The position numbers and the translations under genes are program-made. This document shows, piece by piece, positions 6,839 to 13,900 of a stretch of 15,394 bases of DNA. The DNA is from Stenotrophobium sp040387055 (GTDB lineage: Bacteria > Pseudomonadota > Gammaproteobacteria > Nevskiales > Nevskiaceae), in NCBI GenBank assembly GCA_040387055.1, contig JAZKEM010000065.1, forward strand, positions 1-15,394. Reading direction: 5' to 3'. Position 1 is the stretch's first letter. Each line of letters begins with the position of its first letter. The notes under the pieces were generated by a model that saw only the letters and a list, made by a program, of their open reading frames with translations, had not been told where the DNA came from and did no database searches.

Positions 6839-7768
6839 ATGAACCTGACACTCGAAGAAAGCACACAACTCTGCAGCTTGATGGCGGACGAAAGTCGTCT
6901 GCGCCTGATGCTACTGCTCGAAGTGCATGAGCTGTCGGTAGCCGAACTAACTGAGATTACGGGACTTGCGCAAAGTCGTGTGTCGACACATTTATCGCGC
7001 CTTAAGCGTGCAGGCTTGGTTCAGGACAAACGCATCGGCGCTGCAGCGCTCTACTCTGCCACCGCCAATGGCGGCAGCGCACAGACACTTTGGGAAATGC
7101 TGCGCGCGCAAATTGACGACGGCCAGGCACGCCTTGATCGCGAACGCGCCGAAGAAGCCGTGCGCGCACGTAAGCATGGCCAGACTTGGGCCGAGTCTGT
7201 CGCAGGCCGCATGGAGCTGCACTACTCACCGGGCCGAACCTGGGAAGCCACCGCACGTGCCGTTATTGGCCTGCTGGAATTTGGCGATGTCCTCGATCTT
7301 GCCTGCGGAGATGGCGTACTCGCCGAGTTGATCGCAGGTCATGCACGGAGCGTCGCTTGCGTTGACATCAGCAGCACCGTGATCAGCGCGGCACAGAAGC
7401 GCTTGGCGCCATACGCCAATGTGCGCTTTTACGAAGCAGACATGCATGCACTTCCTTTGGGAGATGCCAGCTTCGATTACATCTTCGCGATGCACGCGCT
7501 GTCGTATTCCAAGAATCCGCAGAAAATGCTGAATGAAGCAGCCCGACTGCTACGAAAAAATGGCCGTCTTGTTGTCGCAACCTTGAACGCACATCAGCAT
7601 GAAGAAGCCATGCGTGCCTACGATCATGTCAATCTAGGTCTATCGTCTGATCACCTGCGTCGCATGCTCAAAACTGCAGGACTTGAAGTAGAGCAATGCG
7701 GTGTCACATCGCGTGAACCGCGGCCACCATATTTTGAAGTCGTCACTGCGCTGGCCCGTAAGCGCTAA
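6839..7768 (+). CDS. ArsR-type HTH regulator fused to a SAM-dependent methyltransferase
   Basis: A 309-residue two-domain protein. Residues about 5-75 form a winged helix of the ArsR/SmtB class (LMADESRLRLMLLL, then ELSVAELTEITGLAQSRVSTHLSRLKRAGLV). The metal-sensing ELCVC motif is replaced by ELSVAEL, so there is no sign of arsenic or metal sensing. Residues 150-250 are a class I methyltransferase: motif I VLDLACGDG (151-159), acidic Asp176 ending beta2 (VACVD), motif ADMHALPLGDASFD (200-213) and MLNEAARLLRKNGRLVV. This fusion is a known proteobacterial architecture, often found near methionine/SAM-cycle genes; SAM or SAH sensing is an attractive but unproven role. It has no visible ribosome site. 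Its stop overlaps the next start as TAATG, so the two genes are translationally coupled. Confidence 0.88.
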   Translation: MNLTLEESTQLCSLMADESRLRLMLLLEVHELSVAELTEITGLAQSRVSTHLSRLKRAGLVQDKRIGAAALYSATANGGSAQTLWEMLRAQIDDGQARLDRERAEEAVRARKHGQTWAESVAGRMELHYSPGRTWEATARAVIGLLEFGDVLDLACGDGVLAELIAGHARSVACVDISSTVISAAQKRLAPYANVRFYEADMHALPLGDASFDYIFAMHALSYSKNPQKMLNEAARLLRKNGRLVVATLNAHQHEEAMRAYDHVNLGLSSDHLRRMLKTAGLEVEQCGVTSREPRPPYFEVVTALARKR

Positions 7769-8466
7769 TGACTCGCGCGAAAATCAAGCGCTGGCTTCCG
7801 GCGTTCATTCTGATTGCATTGCTGATCACTGGCCTGATTGAAGCCAACATTTACGGCATCACGCTGCCGAGTGCCCTGCGCTGGATTTACAACACGATTA
7901 AAGACGCGCCATGGCTGCTGCTCTTGGTTTGCGCATTGCGCCCGCCATTTATTTTCCCCATCTCCTGGCTCGTACTGTTATGCGGCACGCTTTGGGGATT
8001 ATGGATGGGCGGTCTCTACGCCATCAGCGGCATGATGATTTCTGCAGCAAGCAGTTATTGGATTGCACGATTAACTGTTCCGCAAAGTCAGAACAGTTCA
8101 TCGCAATCAAAATTTAATGTGTGGCTGCAGCGGATGCGCCGCGACGGATTCATGTCTGTGGTGCTGATGCGCTTAATGCTGCTGCCGTTTGATATGACCA
8201 ACTTTGCAGCCGCCGCGCTACACGTCAATTTCCGTAATTTCATGCTGGCAACACTGATCGGCAACGCTGCCGCAACACTGATCTACGCCAGCATTGGTGC
8301 ATCCGTGCGTCTGGACGTGATTCTGTCCGGACACCAGCCGCCATTGAGTCAGATCTTCGACGCTCGTCAATTGATGTTGACGTTTGTGTTGCTGGCCATC
8401 AGCTTGTTGATTGCGCGCTATGTCAAAAAGCGCAGCGGCGCGCCTGAAGAAATTGAACTCGAGTAA
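7768..8466 (+). CDS. VTT-domain (TVP38/TMEM64, DedA-like) inner-membrane protein
   Basis: A 232-residue polytopic membrane protein. Hydrophobic segments lie at about 9-27, 48-78 (probably a re-entrant pair containing RPPFIFPISWLVLLCG and GLWMGG), 82-100, 130-150, 158-180 and 203-220. The family's signature regions are visible: GTLWGLWMGGLYAISGMMISA and the RLMLLPFDMTNFAAAALHVNFRNF region (about 134-157), equivalent to the PFNLxNYAAG loop of TVP38 proteins. Bacterial relatives are linked to lipid scrambling and envelope homeostasis; the substrate is unknown here. Its ATG shares one base with the preceding stop, so its expression follows the ArsR-methyltransferase. No ribosome site of its own is convincing. 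The 3' end lies 3 nt from the convergent dnaQ stop. Confidence 0.85.
   Translation: MTRAKIKRWLPAFILIALLITGLIEANIYGITLPSALRWIYNTIKDAPWLLLLVCALRPPFIFPISWLVLLCGTLWGLWMGGLYAISGMMISAASSYWIARLTVPQSQNSSSQSKFNVWLQRMRRDGFMSVVLMRLMLLPFDMTNFAAAALHVNFRNFMLATLIGNAAATLIYASIGASVRLDVILSGHQPPLSQIFDARQLMLTFVLLAISLLIARYVKKRSGAPEEIELE
8425..8445 (-). terminator. Possible dnaQ terminator inside the 3' end of the VTT gene
   Basis: On the minus strand, AGGCGC and GCGCTT can form a 6-bp stem (one G-T pair) with a 6-nt loop, followed by TTT (five T in total). It begins about 25 nt beyond the dnaQ stop, within the VTT coding end. Judged by eye; short stem. Confidence 0.35.
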
Positions 8467-8469
8467 ATC

Positions 8470-9189
8470 TCAGGACTGCGGCAGCTCATCACTCCAAAGC
8501 AGTTTGCCCGCTTTTTTCTTGATGTAAGTCAGTCGTGACAAATGCAATTCGCGCTCTGCATCCGTTGCGGCAATCACCTGCAACTTAGATTCTCGCGGCG
8601 GCAGCAGTTCATCCAGACGTGATTTGCGCGGCACGCCACCGACATCACCGGTATCCAGCGTCAAACGAGACTGGCCACCCGTCATCGCAAGATAAACTTC
8701 CGCGAGCAAACTTGCATCGAGCAAAGCGCCGTGCAGGTCGCGGCGAGAGTTATCAACGTTATAGCGTTTGCAGAGCGCATCAAGACTGGCCTTCTGGCCA
8801 GGATTCAGTTTGCGCGCCATCGTCACTGTGTCAGTGATGGTGCAAACATCTTCCAGTTTCTGCTTGATGCCGCAGCGGGCAAACTCCATATTGAGAAAGC
8901 CCAAATCAAACGAAGCGTTGTGGATCAGCAGTTCCGTGCCCTGCAAATACGCCCACAATTCGTCTGCTATCTCAGCGAATTTCTGCTTGTCTAACAAAAA
9001 ATCATTCTTGATTCCATGCACCTGCAGTGCACCGAATTCACTATCACGTTCAGGATTGACGTAGCGCCAAAAATTATTGCCGGTCAAGCGCCGGTTCTTC
9101 ATTTCGATGCAGCCAATTTCGATGACACGATTCCCCTGCGCGACTTCCAAGCCGGTGGTTTCGGTATCGAGGATGATCTGTCTTTGCAT
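8470..9189 (-). CDS. dnaQ: DNA polymerase III epsilon subunit (3'-5' proofreading exonuclease)
   Basis: A 239-residue DEDDh exonuclease that removes mispaired nucleotides within the Pol III core. Catalytic residues are all present: Asp8 and Glu10 (DTETTG), Asp95 (HNASFD), His153 and Asp158 (HGALLD). Just after the exonuclease domain, QSRLTL (173-178) fits the position and form of the beta-clamp-binding motif, and residues about 190-239 would bind the alpha subunit. ATG 9189 is preferred over TTG 9192: it has GGAG 8 nt upstream and yields the family start MQRQIILDTETTG. The start overlaps the rnhA stop by one base (TGATG), so the two are coupled on the same strand, unlike E. coli where they are divergent. 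Confidence 0.96.
   Translation of the reverse strand: MQRQIILDTETTGLEVAQGNRVIEIGCIEMKNRRLTGNNFWRYVNPERDSEFGALQVHGIKNDFLLDKQKFAEIADELWAYLQGTELLIHNASFDLGFLNMEFARCGIKQKLEDVCTITDTVTMARKLNPGQKASLDALCKRYNVDNSRRDLHGALLDASLLAEVYLAMTGGQSRLTLDTGDVGGVPRKSRLDELLPPRESKLQVIAATDAERELHLSRLTYIKKKAGKLLWSDELPQS
8478..8517 (+). terminator. Possible VTT-operon terminator inside the 3' end of dnaQ
   Basis: GCGGCA (8478-8483) can pair with TGCCCGC (8505-8511) with one bulged C, and six T follow (8512-8517). It starts 12 nt after the VTT stop. The loop is long and contains a competing AAAGC/GCTTT pairing, so this is a weak candidate. Confidence 0.3.
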
Positions 9190-9647
9190 CAAGCTTTCTC
9201 CGCCGCGTGTGCAAGCAGCATTTTTTCTATTCCTTCGTTCGCCAACTGATCCGCAGCTTCATTGCCTGGATCGCCCGCATGACCTTTTACCCAGCGCCAG
9301 TCAATTTTGTGGCGCTGCACGGCAGCATCGAGTCGTTCCCACAAATCCTGATTCTTGACCGGCTGCTTGCTCGCCGTGCGCCAACCGCGCGCTTTCCAAC
9401 CGGCTAGCCACTCGGTCAAACCTTGCATGACGTATTTGGAATCGGTGAACAGGGTGATCTCACAGGCTTCACGCAAAGTTTCCAACGCACTAATCGCCGC
9501 CATCATTTCCATGCGGTTATTGGTGGTCAGCAGCTCTCCGCCGCTTAATGTTTTTTGGGTGCCGTTGTATTCGAACAACACGCCCCAGCCACCCGGCCCT
9601 GGATTTCCCTTGCAGGCACCGTCGGTATAAATCGTAACTTTCTTCAC
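9189..9647 (-). CDS. rnhA: Ribonuclease HI
   Basis: A 152-residue RNase HI, which cuts the RNA strand of RNA-DNA hybrids (R-loops, Okazaki primers). The active-site tetrad is intact: Asp9 (YTDGACKGNPGPGGWG), Glu47 (NNRMEM), Asp69 (FTDSKYV) and Asp133 (GNEAADQLA), together with His123 of VKGHAG. The basic protrusion handle (GWKARGWRTASKQPVKNQDLW) is also present. The start is a GTG whose GTGA overlaps the stop of the upstream methyltransferase gene by 4 nt; the last A of its TGA is the first A of the dnaQ ATG. The three genes therefore form one tightly coupled operon. Confidence 0.97.
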   Translation of the reverse strand: MKKVTIYTDGACKGNPGPGGWGVLFEYNGTQKTLSGGELLTTNNRMEMMAAISALETLREACEITLFTDSKYVMQGLTEWLAGWKARGWRTASKQPVKNQDLWERLDAAVQRHKIDWRWVKGHAGDPGNEAADQLANEGIEKMLLAHAAEKA

Positions 9648-10417
9648 GCCTGATCGTTCTCGTAATTCGTCGTTGTTGAACGTGCCTCAGAAGCTGGCAC
9701 GCCGATCAGTGGTTTGATCTGTGCGCGTTGCGCACGCCCAATTCGGTTAATCGGGATAACGCGTTTTTTAGCAGTGAGCAGATAAGCCTCCGCCCAAGGC
9801 TGGGTGAGTGTGCCGATGTCAAAAGGATCTCCATCAGAGCGTGGCTCCAGCCAAGGAAATCCAACGCCAAAGCGTCTCACCTCAACAACCTCCAGATCCA
9901 GAAGTTCCAGCCAATCACACATCTGTCCAACGCCATGGAAACGTGCACCTTGTGGAAATGCGCGATAACGCAAACCCAAGGCCTGACGGATGCCCCAAAC
10001 ACTCCAAGGATTAAAGCCCAGCGCCATCAAGCGACCACGGTCGGTCAAGATACGATTAGCTTCTCGCAAAACAGATTGCGGTGAACGTGCGAATTCTAAT
10101 GTGTGAGGCAACAGCACTGCATCGACACTTTTACTGAGCACAGGAAGACTTTCTGGCTCAGTTAAGGCCTGCGCGCCAAAACCACTAATAGTTCCAAGCA
10201 CGGCGCTATGTAGCGTTTCACTGGCAGCTAATAGTTGGCCGCCATGCCCCCAAGTGCCGATTTGCAGCACATGTCGGCCAAAAACATCCGGCAGAACACG
10301 ACGGATTTCCTGTTCTTCCAACTCCAGCAGCTTTTGTCCGCGCTGTGAGCGCAGCCACAACTCCAAAGTGTGACGGCTAAATGGCCTACCGCCGCGGCGC
10401 GCGCGCGTCGAATTCAT
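9644..10417 (-). CDS. yafS: YafS-like class I SAM-dependent methyltransferase
   Basis: A 257-residue protein of the methyltransferase-11 type found between gloB and rnhA in gammaproteobacteria, where E. coli has yafS; the symbol rests on fold and position together. Visible elements are a degenerate SAM-binding loop VLQIGTWGHGG (50-60), a post-I region, SVDAVLLPHTLEFARSPQSVLREANRIL (98-124) and GRLMALGFNPWSVWG (128-142). The loop lacks the usual Asp/Glu-x-Gly-x-Gly-x-Gly pattern, so SAM binding may be altered. The tail from 218 is basic (KKRVIPINRIGRAQRAQ) and could touch nucleic acid. ATG 10417 has AAGG 10 nt upstream; a longer GTG start at 10438 would overlap nearly to the gloB ATG. Substrate unknown. 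Confidence 0.8.
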   Translation of the reverse strand: MNSTRARRGGRPFSRHTLELWLRSQRGQKLLELEEQEIRRVLPDVFGRHVLQIGTWGHGGQLLAASETLHSAVLGTISGFGAQALTEPESLPVLSKSVDAVLLPHTLEFARSPQSVLREANRILTDRGRLMALGFNPWSVWGIRQALGLRYRAFPQGARFHGVGQMCDWLELLDLEVVEVRRFGVGFPWLEPRSDGDPFDIGTLTQPWAEAYLLTAKKRVIPINRIGRAQRAQIKPLIGVPASEARSTTTNYENDQA

Positions 10418-10441
10418 ATTCGTTTGACCTTTATCCACTTC

Positions 10442-11242
10442 ATGTCCACCATCTTAATGATGTTAGACGTCCATGCCATCCCCGCGTTCACCGATAATTA
10501 CCTCTGGCTGCTGTCACGAGGCTCCGACGCCGTGATTGTTGATCCGGGCGACGCCACACCAGTATTACAAGTGTTGAATGAACGCGGCCTCAAATTGACT
10601 GCCATTCTGATCACTCATTGGCATCCTGATCACATCGGCGGCATCAACAAGTTACTGGAGCTTGGGCCTGTGCCGGTCTATGGCCCACGCGCCGAATTTT
10701 CGAAAATCCCGCAGCTCACTCATCAGCTCGATGATGGCGACCGCGTCACTGTGCTTGATCAAACCTTCGAGGTCATGGCTGTGCCCGGGCATACGCTTGG
10801 ACATATTGCTTACTTTGCTGATCAGCAGCTCTTTTGTGGGGACACACTGTTTTCAGCCGGTTGCGGGCGATTGTTTGAAGGCACGCCAGAGCAGATGCAC
10901 GCTTCACTGAGTCGCCTCGCCGCATTGCCCGATGCAACGCAGGTTTACTGCACACATGAGTACACCCTGTCGAACCTTGCTTTTGCCGTAGCTGTAGAGC
11001 CTCATAATCCTGCGTTACTGGAACGGCTTGATGCCGTCCGCGCTTTGCGTGATCAAAATTTGCCCAGCCTTCCAAGCACTCTGGCGATTGAACGTGCGAG
11101 CAATCCTTTTCTGCGCACCAATATTCCAGATGTAATTGCGGCAGCGCAGCATCAATCAGGACAAACGTCACAAAGTTCGTCACAGATCTTCGCAATACTT
11201 CGTCGATGGAAAGATGGATTCAAAACACCAACTGGCTTCTAA
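10442..11242 (+). CDS. gloB: Hydroxyacylglutathione hydrolase (glyoxalase II)
   Basis: A metallo-beta-lactamase-fold enzyme that hydrolyses S-D-lactoylglutathione to D-lactate and glutathione, the second step of methylglyoxal detoxification. In this 266-residue reading the dinuclear metal ligands are His59, His61, Asp63, His64 (THWHPDH), His117 (GHTLGH), Asp134 (FCGDTLF) and His172 (CTHEYT). The C-terminal HAGH domain includes ERASNPFLR. The start is uncertain: no ATG has a good ribosome site, and ATG 10457 or 10460, giving MLDVHAIPAF, matches the short N-terminus of relatives better. The outermost plausible ATG is given. Only 24 nt separate it from the divergent yafS start, so each promoter must lie inside the other's gene. 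No terminator is obvious downstream. Confidence 0.95.
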   Translation: MSTILMMLDVHAIPAFTDNYLWLLSRGSDAVIVDPGDATPVLQVLNERGLKLTAILITHWHPDHIGGINKLLELGPVPVYGPRAEFSKIPQLTHQLDDGDRVTVLDQTFEVMAVPGHTLGHIAYFADQQLFCGDTLFSAGCGRLFEGTPEQMHASLSRLAALPDATQVYCTHEYTLSNLAFAVAVEPHNPALLERLDAVRALRDQNLPSLPSTLAIERASNPFLRTNIPDVIAAAQHQSGQTSQSSSQIFAILRRWKDGFKTPTGF

Positions 11243-11519
11243 TTCATCTAAATATTAAAAGCACCAGCGCGAATAATGTTTTATAGTATTTATATTAATA
11301 ACTTATAAGTAGATGTATAGAACAATATATTTACAAGAGAATGCAGCTGTCAGCGTATAAAGACAGCACTTTCCGAATTATCCGTAGTCAGACCACTGAT
11401 TAAAGCCTCAAACTCCTGTGATGCCGTTCATCGTCGAAATTAGCGCACTCAAACTATTGTCTGCGTGACTTCATTTTGTTTTGTTAAACTCGGTTCGACC
11501 TTTTCGAGTACTACTCCTG
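11243..11519. other. AT-rich intergenic spacer before the TPR operon
   Basis: The first hundred bases are strikingly AT-rich against their surroundings and contain adjoining palindromes TATTAATA (11293-11300) and ACTTATAAGT (11301-11310). GCTGTC (11346-11351) pairs with GACAGC (11362-11367) as a small hairpin. An extended -10 element, TG-T-TAAACT, lies at 11482-11490, without a good -35 box. No ORF of note. Confidence 0.55.
11482..11490 (+). promoter_or_regulatory. Candidate extended -10 promoter element of the TPR operon
   Basis: TGTTAAACT fits TGn-TATAAT with four of six hexamer matches and would start transcription near 11497, about 23 nt before the ATG at 11520. There is no recognisable -35 box at 16-18 nt, which extended -10 promoters tolerate. 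Weak by itself. Confidence 0.3.
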
Positions 11520-12098
11520 ATGCCCTTGAAATCGTGCCGTAAGGCCGTTAGAGCCCTCATAGTCGCTGCGAGCTGTGCCACCGGCACACTTTGGGCGGCC
11601 GCACCAGTGCAACCGCAGCCTGACAGCGGTGCACTTAAACTCGACCAGACCATTCAAGGTCTTAAAGAAGATGTTCTGCAATTCAACAGCGATGCTTCCG
11701 CGTTGGAACAGGAGAGCCTGTATCCAGCCTACTCGCGCACCAACGTATTTCTCGGTGTGCGACTGAGCGGCTTGCTGATTAAAGAATTCAGCGTCACTTT
11801 TGATGGCGGCGCGCCAGAAAAATTTACTTTCGATGAAATCGAATCGCTCGCCTTTTTGCAGAACAAAGGCCTGCGTCGCGTAATGCGCGTGAACCTTGAA
11901 CCGGGCCAGCACAAAATTCGCGCTGACTTCACCGCGCAGTTTGCAGATGCAAAACCTGATGCCGCGCCGATTACTGGCAATCTTGAAGCCATCTTCGATA
12001 AAAACTACAACAACACCGATCTGGGACTCATGCTCGTTCGCACTGGTTTTAGAGCCGACCCAAGTCTCACCCTCGAACAAACGAGGAGTGCACGATGA
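11520..12098 (+). CDS. Secreted 192-residue protein, first gene of a TPR envelope operon
   Basis: Residues 1-27 form a signal peptide: basic KSCRKAVR, hydrophobic ALIVAASCATGTLWA, and cleavage near LWAAA. The mature part starts with a helical stretch (ALKLDQTIQGLKEDVLQFNSDASALEQE is the region 38-66) and continues as a beta-rich domain with VFLGVR, FSVTFDGG, LRRVMRVNLEPGQHKIRADF. I recall a proteobacterial family with the same run (LKxDVLxLNxDLxxLEE, then YPANTQVAVF and LxPGEHEL) that databases often label AraC regulator; nothing here resembles an AraC HTH, and the signal peptide puts it in the periplasm. Function unknown. The start has only a weak ribosome site. Its TGA overlaps the next ATG (ATGA, 4 nt). 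Confidence 0.75.
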   Translation: MPLKSCRKAVRALIVAASCATGTLWAAAPVQPQPDSGALKLDQTIQGLKEDVLQFNSDASALEQESLYPAYSRTNVFLGVRLSGLLIKEFSVTFDGGAPEKFTFDEIESLAFLQNKGLRRVMRVNLEPGQHKIRADFTAQFADAKPDAAPITGNLEAIFDKNYNNTDLGLMLVRTGFRADPSLTLEQTRSAR

Positions 12099-13900
12099 GA
12101 ACTTCGCTCATTCTTCTTGTCGCTGCGCTTAGCGCATCGACTGCACATGCTGCGGACGTTTATGTCCCCGGCAGCAAAAACGATCCAAACCTGCGATCTG
12201 CCCAGTATCAAAGCGATGAAGGCCGTTATTTTTCGTCGCTGACTGAATTACTGCGTATGGATAGTGAATCCAAGCTATCCAATGATTCTCGCTGGCTAAT
12301 GGCTGAGGACTATCTGTCCTTCGGCATGGCCAACAAGGCCGAACCACTTTATCGCGACATCGCTCAAACGACTGACGATCAACTGCTACTGGGTCGTGCA
12401 CGTTTGCGCCTCGCAGAATTCAGCTATCAACGTGGCTACCTCGACGAAGCGCGCAGCGCCTTGTTGAAGATGCAAGAAAAGCTGCCCAAAAAGCTGGTTG
12501 AGCAATGGCAAGACTTGCTGTCACGTGTACTGATGGCCAAAGGCAGTTATAGCGAGGCAGTCAGCGTACTCACCAACCTTGATAACGCTGGCAAGCAGTC
12601 TCAATACACACGCTACAACCTCGGCGTTGCACTTATTAATGATGGTCGCGCACCGCAGGGTCGTGATCTTCTTGATCGCGTCGGCCGCATGCGCGTGATG
12701 ACACTGGAAGATCTCGCGCTGCGTGATAAAGCCAACCTCACGCTGGGCTGGCATTTCCTGCATAACCAACTGGGCGGCAGCGCCAAAGCTATTTTTGGTC
12801 GCGTACGCTCACAAGGCCCTTACTCCAACCGTGCATTGCTCGGGCTAGGCTGGGCAGAACTCGCTCCTGTTGGCGCCAAACAAGAACATAGCGATGTCGC
12901 CAATCCCGAAGATCAGCCGTTCTTTAGCAGCTTCTCAACATTGGGCGTGCTACTGCGTCCGGGCTTTGTAGATAACGACATCTTCAAGCGTGCAGGCCTG
13001 CGTAACTTCCGCCTTGAAAAACTAGCCAAGACTGAAGACGCCGCTCTCAAGCGCGCATTAGTTGCGTGGGTCACCTTGATTGGTCGTGATCCGATGGACC
13101 CCGCTGTACAGGAAGGCTGGCTGGCAATTCCGTATTCACTCGACAAGCTTGGCGCACACACACAGGCTTTGCAGTTCTACGAAAAAGCCGTCGAACAGCT
13201 TGAAATGAATCGCAAGCGCGCTGATGCCGCAATGGGTTCAATCAAACAAGGCCGCATGGTCGATACCATCGTAAAACGTGATGTCGATGCTGAAAATGGC
13301 TGGACGTGGAGACTCACAGACCTGCCAGATGCGCCAGAAACTTATTATCTGCAAACGCTGCTAGCTGAGCACCGTTTTCAAGAAGCACTAAAGAACTATC
13401 GCGATACCCGCATGTTGGCTCACAACATTGATGGCTGGCAGAAACGCATCGAAGCGATGGAAGCTGTTTATCAAAGTCCAGATCGCGCCAATGTATCGCC
13501 TGATGTTTTTGTGAAACAGGCAACCGAAGATAAAACACCGGTTTGGACTGACACCGCTAACGCACCTACCGAGTTGCGTAGTGACGAAACTTTGTCGGTT
13601 CCCGGTGCTTACGAGACGCCTATTGCCGCCGCCGATGCCACTCAAATCGAGTTGGCAGCAGGCACGCCAAAACAGGTTCAAAGCAATTCCGAAAAAGTGG
13701 CGGCACTGAAAGGCCGACTCGTCACCCTGCAGAAGTCACTGGCACTAGCAAACGACGAGCAGAGCAAAATTCTGCAGACGCTCGCGATTAAAGAACTCAC
13801 AGGCCAAAAGAAGCAGATTGAAAAATATCTGGTCGAAGCCCGCTTCGCGCTGGCACGCCTCTATGACCGCCAGATGAAGGGCGAACTCAATGATAAATAA
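12095..13900 (+). CDS. Secreted tetratricopeptide-repeat protein with C-terminal coiled coil
   Basis: A 601-residue exported protein. Residues 1-19 are a signal peptide (MRTSLILLVAALSASTAHA, cut at AHA-A). From about 45 to 250 come TPR-like helical pairs, for example MANKAEPLYRDI, RGYLDEARSALLKM, KGSYSEAVSVLTNL; a second helical region at about 310-455 contains LGAHTQALQFYEKAVEQLE and HRFQEALKNY. Residues about 470-530 are a Pro/Thr/Ala-rich, probably disordered linker, and 532-595 read as a coiled coil (SEKVAALKGRLVTLQKSL). No enzyme motif is seen, so a periplasmic scaffold is likely. A strong GAGGAG lies 6 nt before the ATG. It overlaps the genes on both sides (4 and 11 nt), implying co-translation with the lipoprotein that follows. 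Confidence 0.85.
   Translation: MRTSLILLVAALSASTAHAADVYVPGSKNDPNLRSAQYQSDEGRYFSSLTELLRMDSESKLSNDSRWLMAEDYLSFGMANKAEPLYRDIAQTTDDQLLLGRARLRLAEFSYQRGYLDEARSALLKMQEKLPKKLVEQWQDLLSRVLMAKGSYSEAVSVLTNLDNAGKQSQYTRYNLGVALINDGRAPQGRDLLDRVGRMRVMTLEDLALRDKANLTLGWHFLHNQLGGSAKAIFGRVRSQGPYSNRALLGLGWAELAPVGAKQEHSDVANPEDQPFFSSFSTLGVLLRPGFVDNDIFKRAGLRNFRLEKLAKTEDAALKRALVAWVTLIGRDPMDPAVQEGWLAIPYSLDKLGAHTQALQFYEKAVEQLEMNRKRADAAMGSIKQGRMVDTIVKRDVDAENGWTWRLTDLPDAPETYYLQTLLAEHRFQEALKNYRDTRMLAHNIDGWQKRIEAMEAVYQSPDRANVSPDVFVKQATEDKTPVWTDTANAPTELRSDETLSVPGAYETPIAAADATQIELAAGTPKQVQSNSEKVAALKGRLVTLQKSLALANDEQSKILQTLAIKELTGQKKQIEKYLVEARFALARLYDRQMKGELNDK

Noticed and set aside
9190..9192. TTG start of dnaQ one codon upstream
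   Set aside because: The next codon is an ATG with better spacing from GGAG and it overlaps the rnhA stop in the usual TGATG form.
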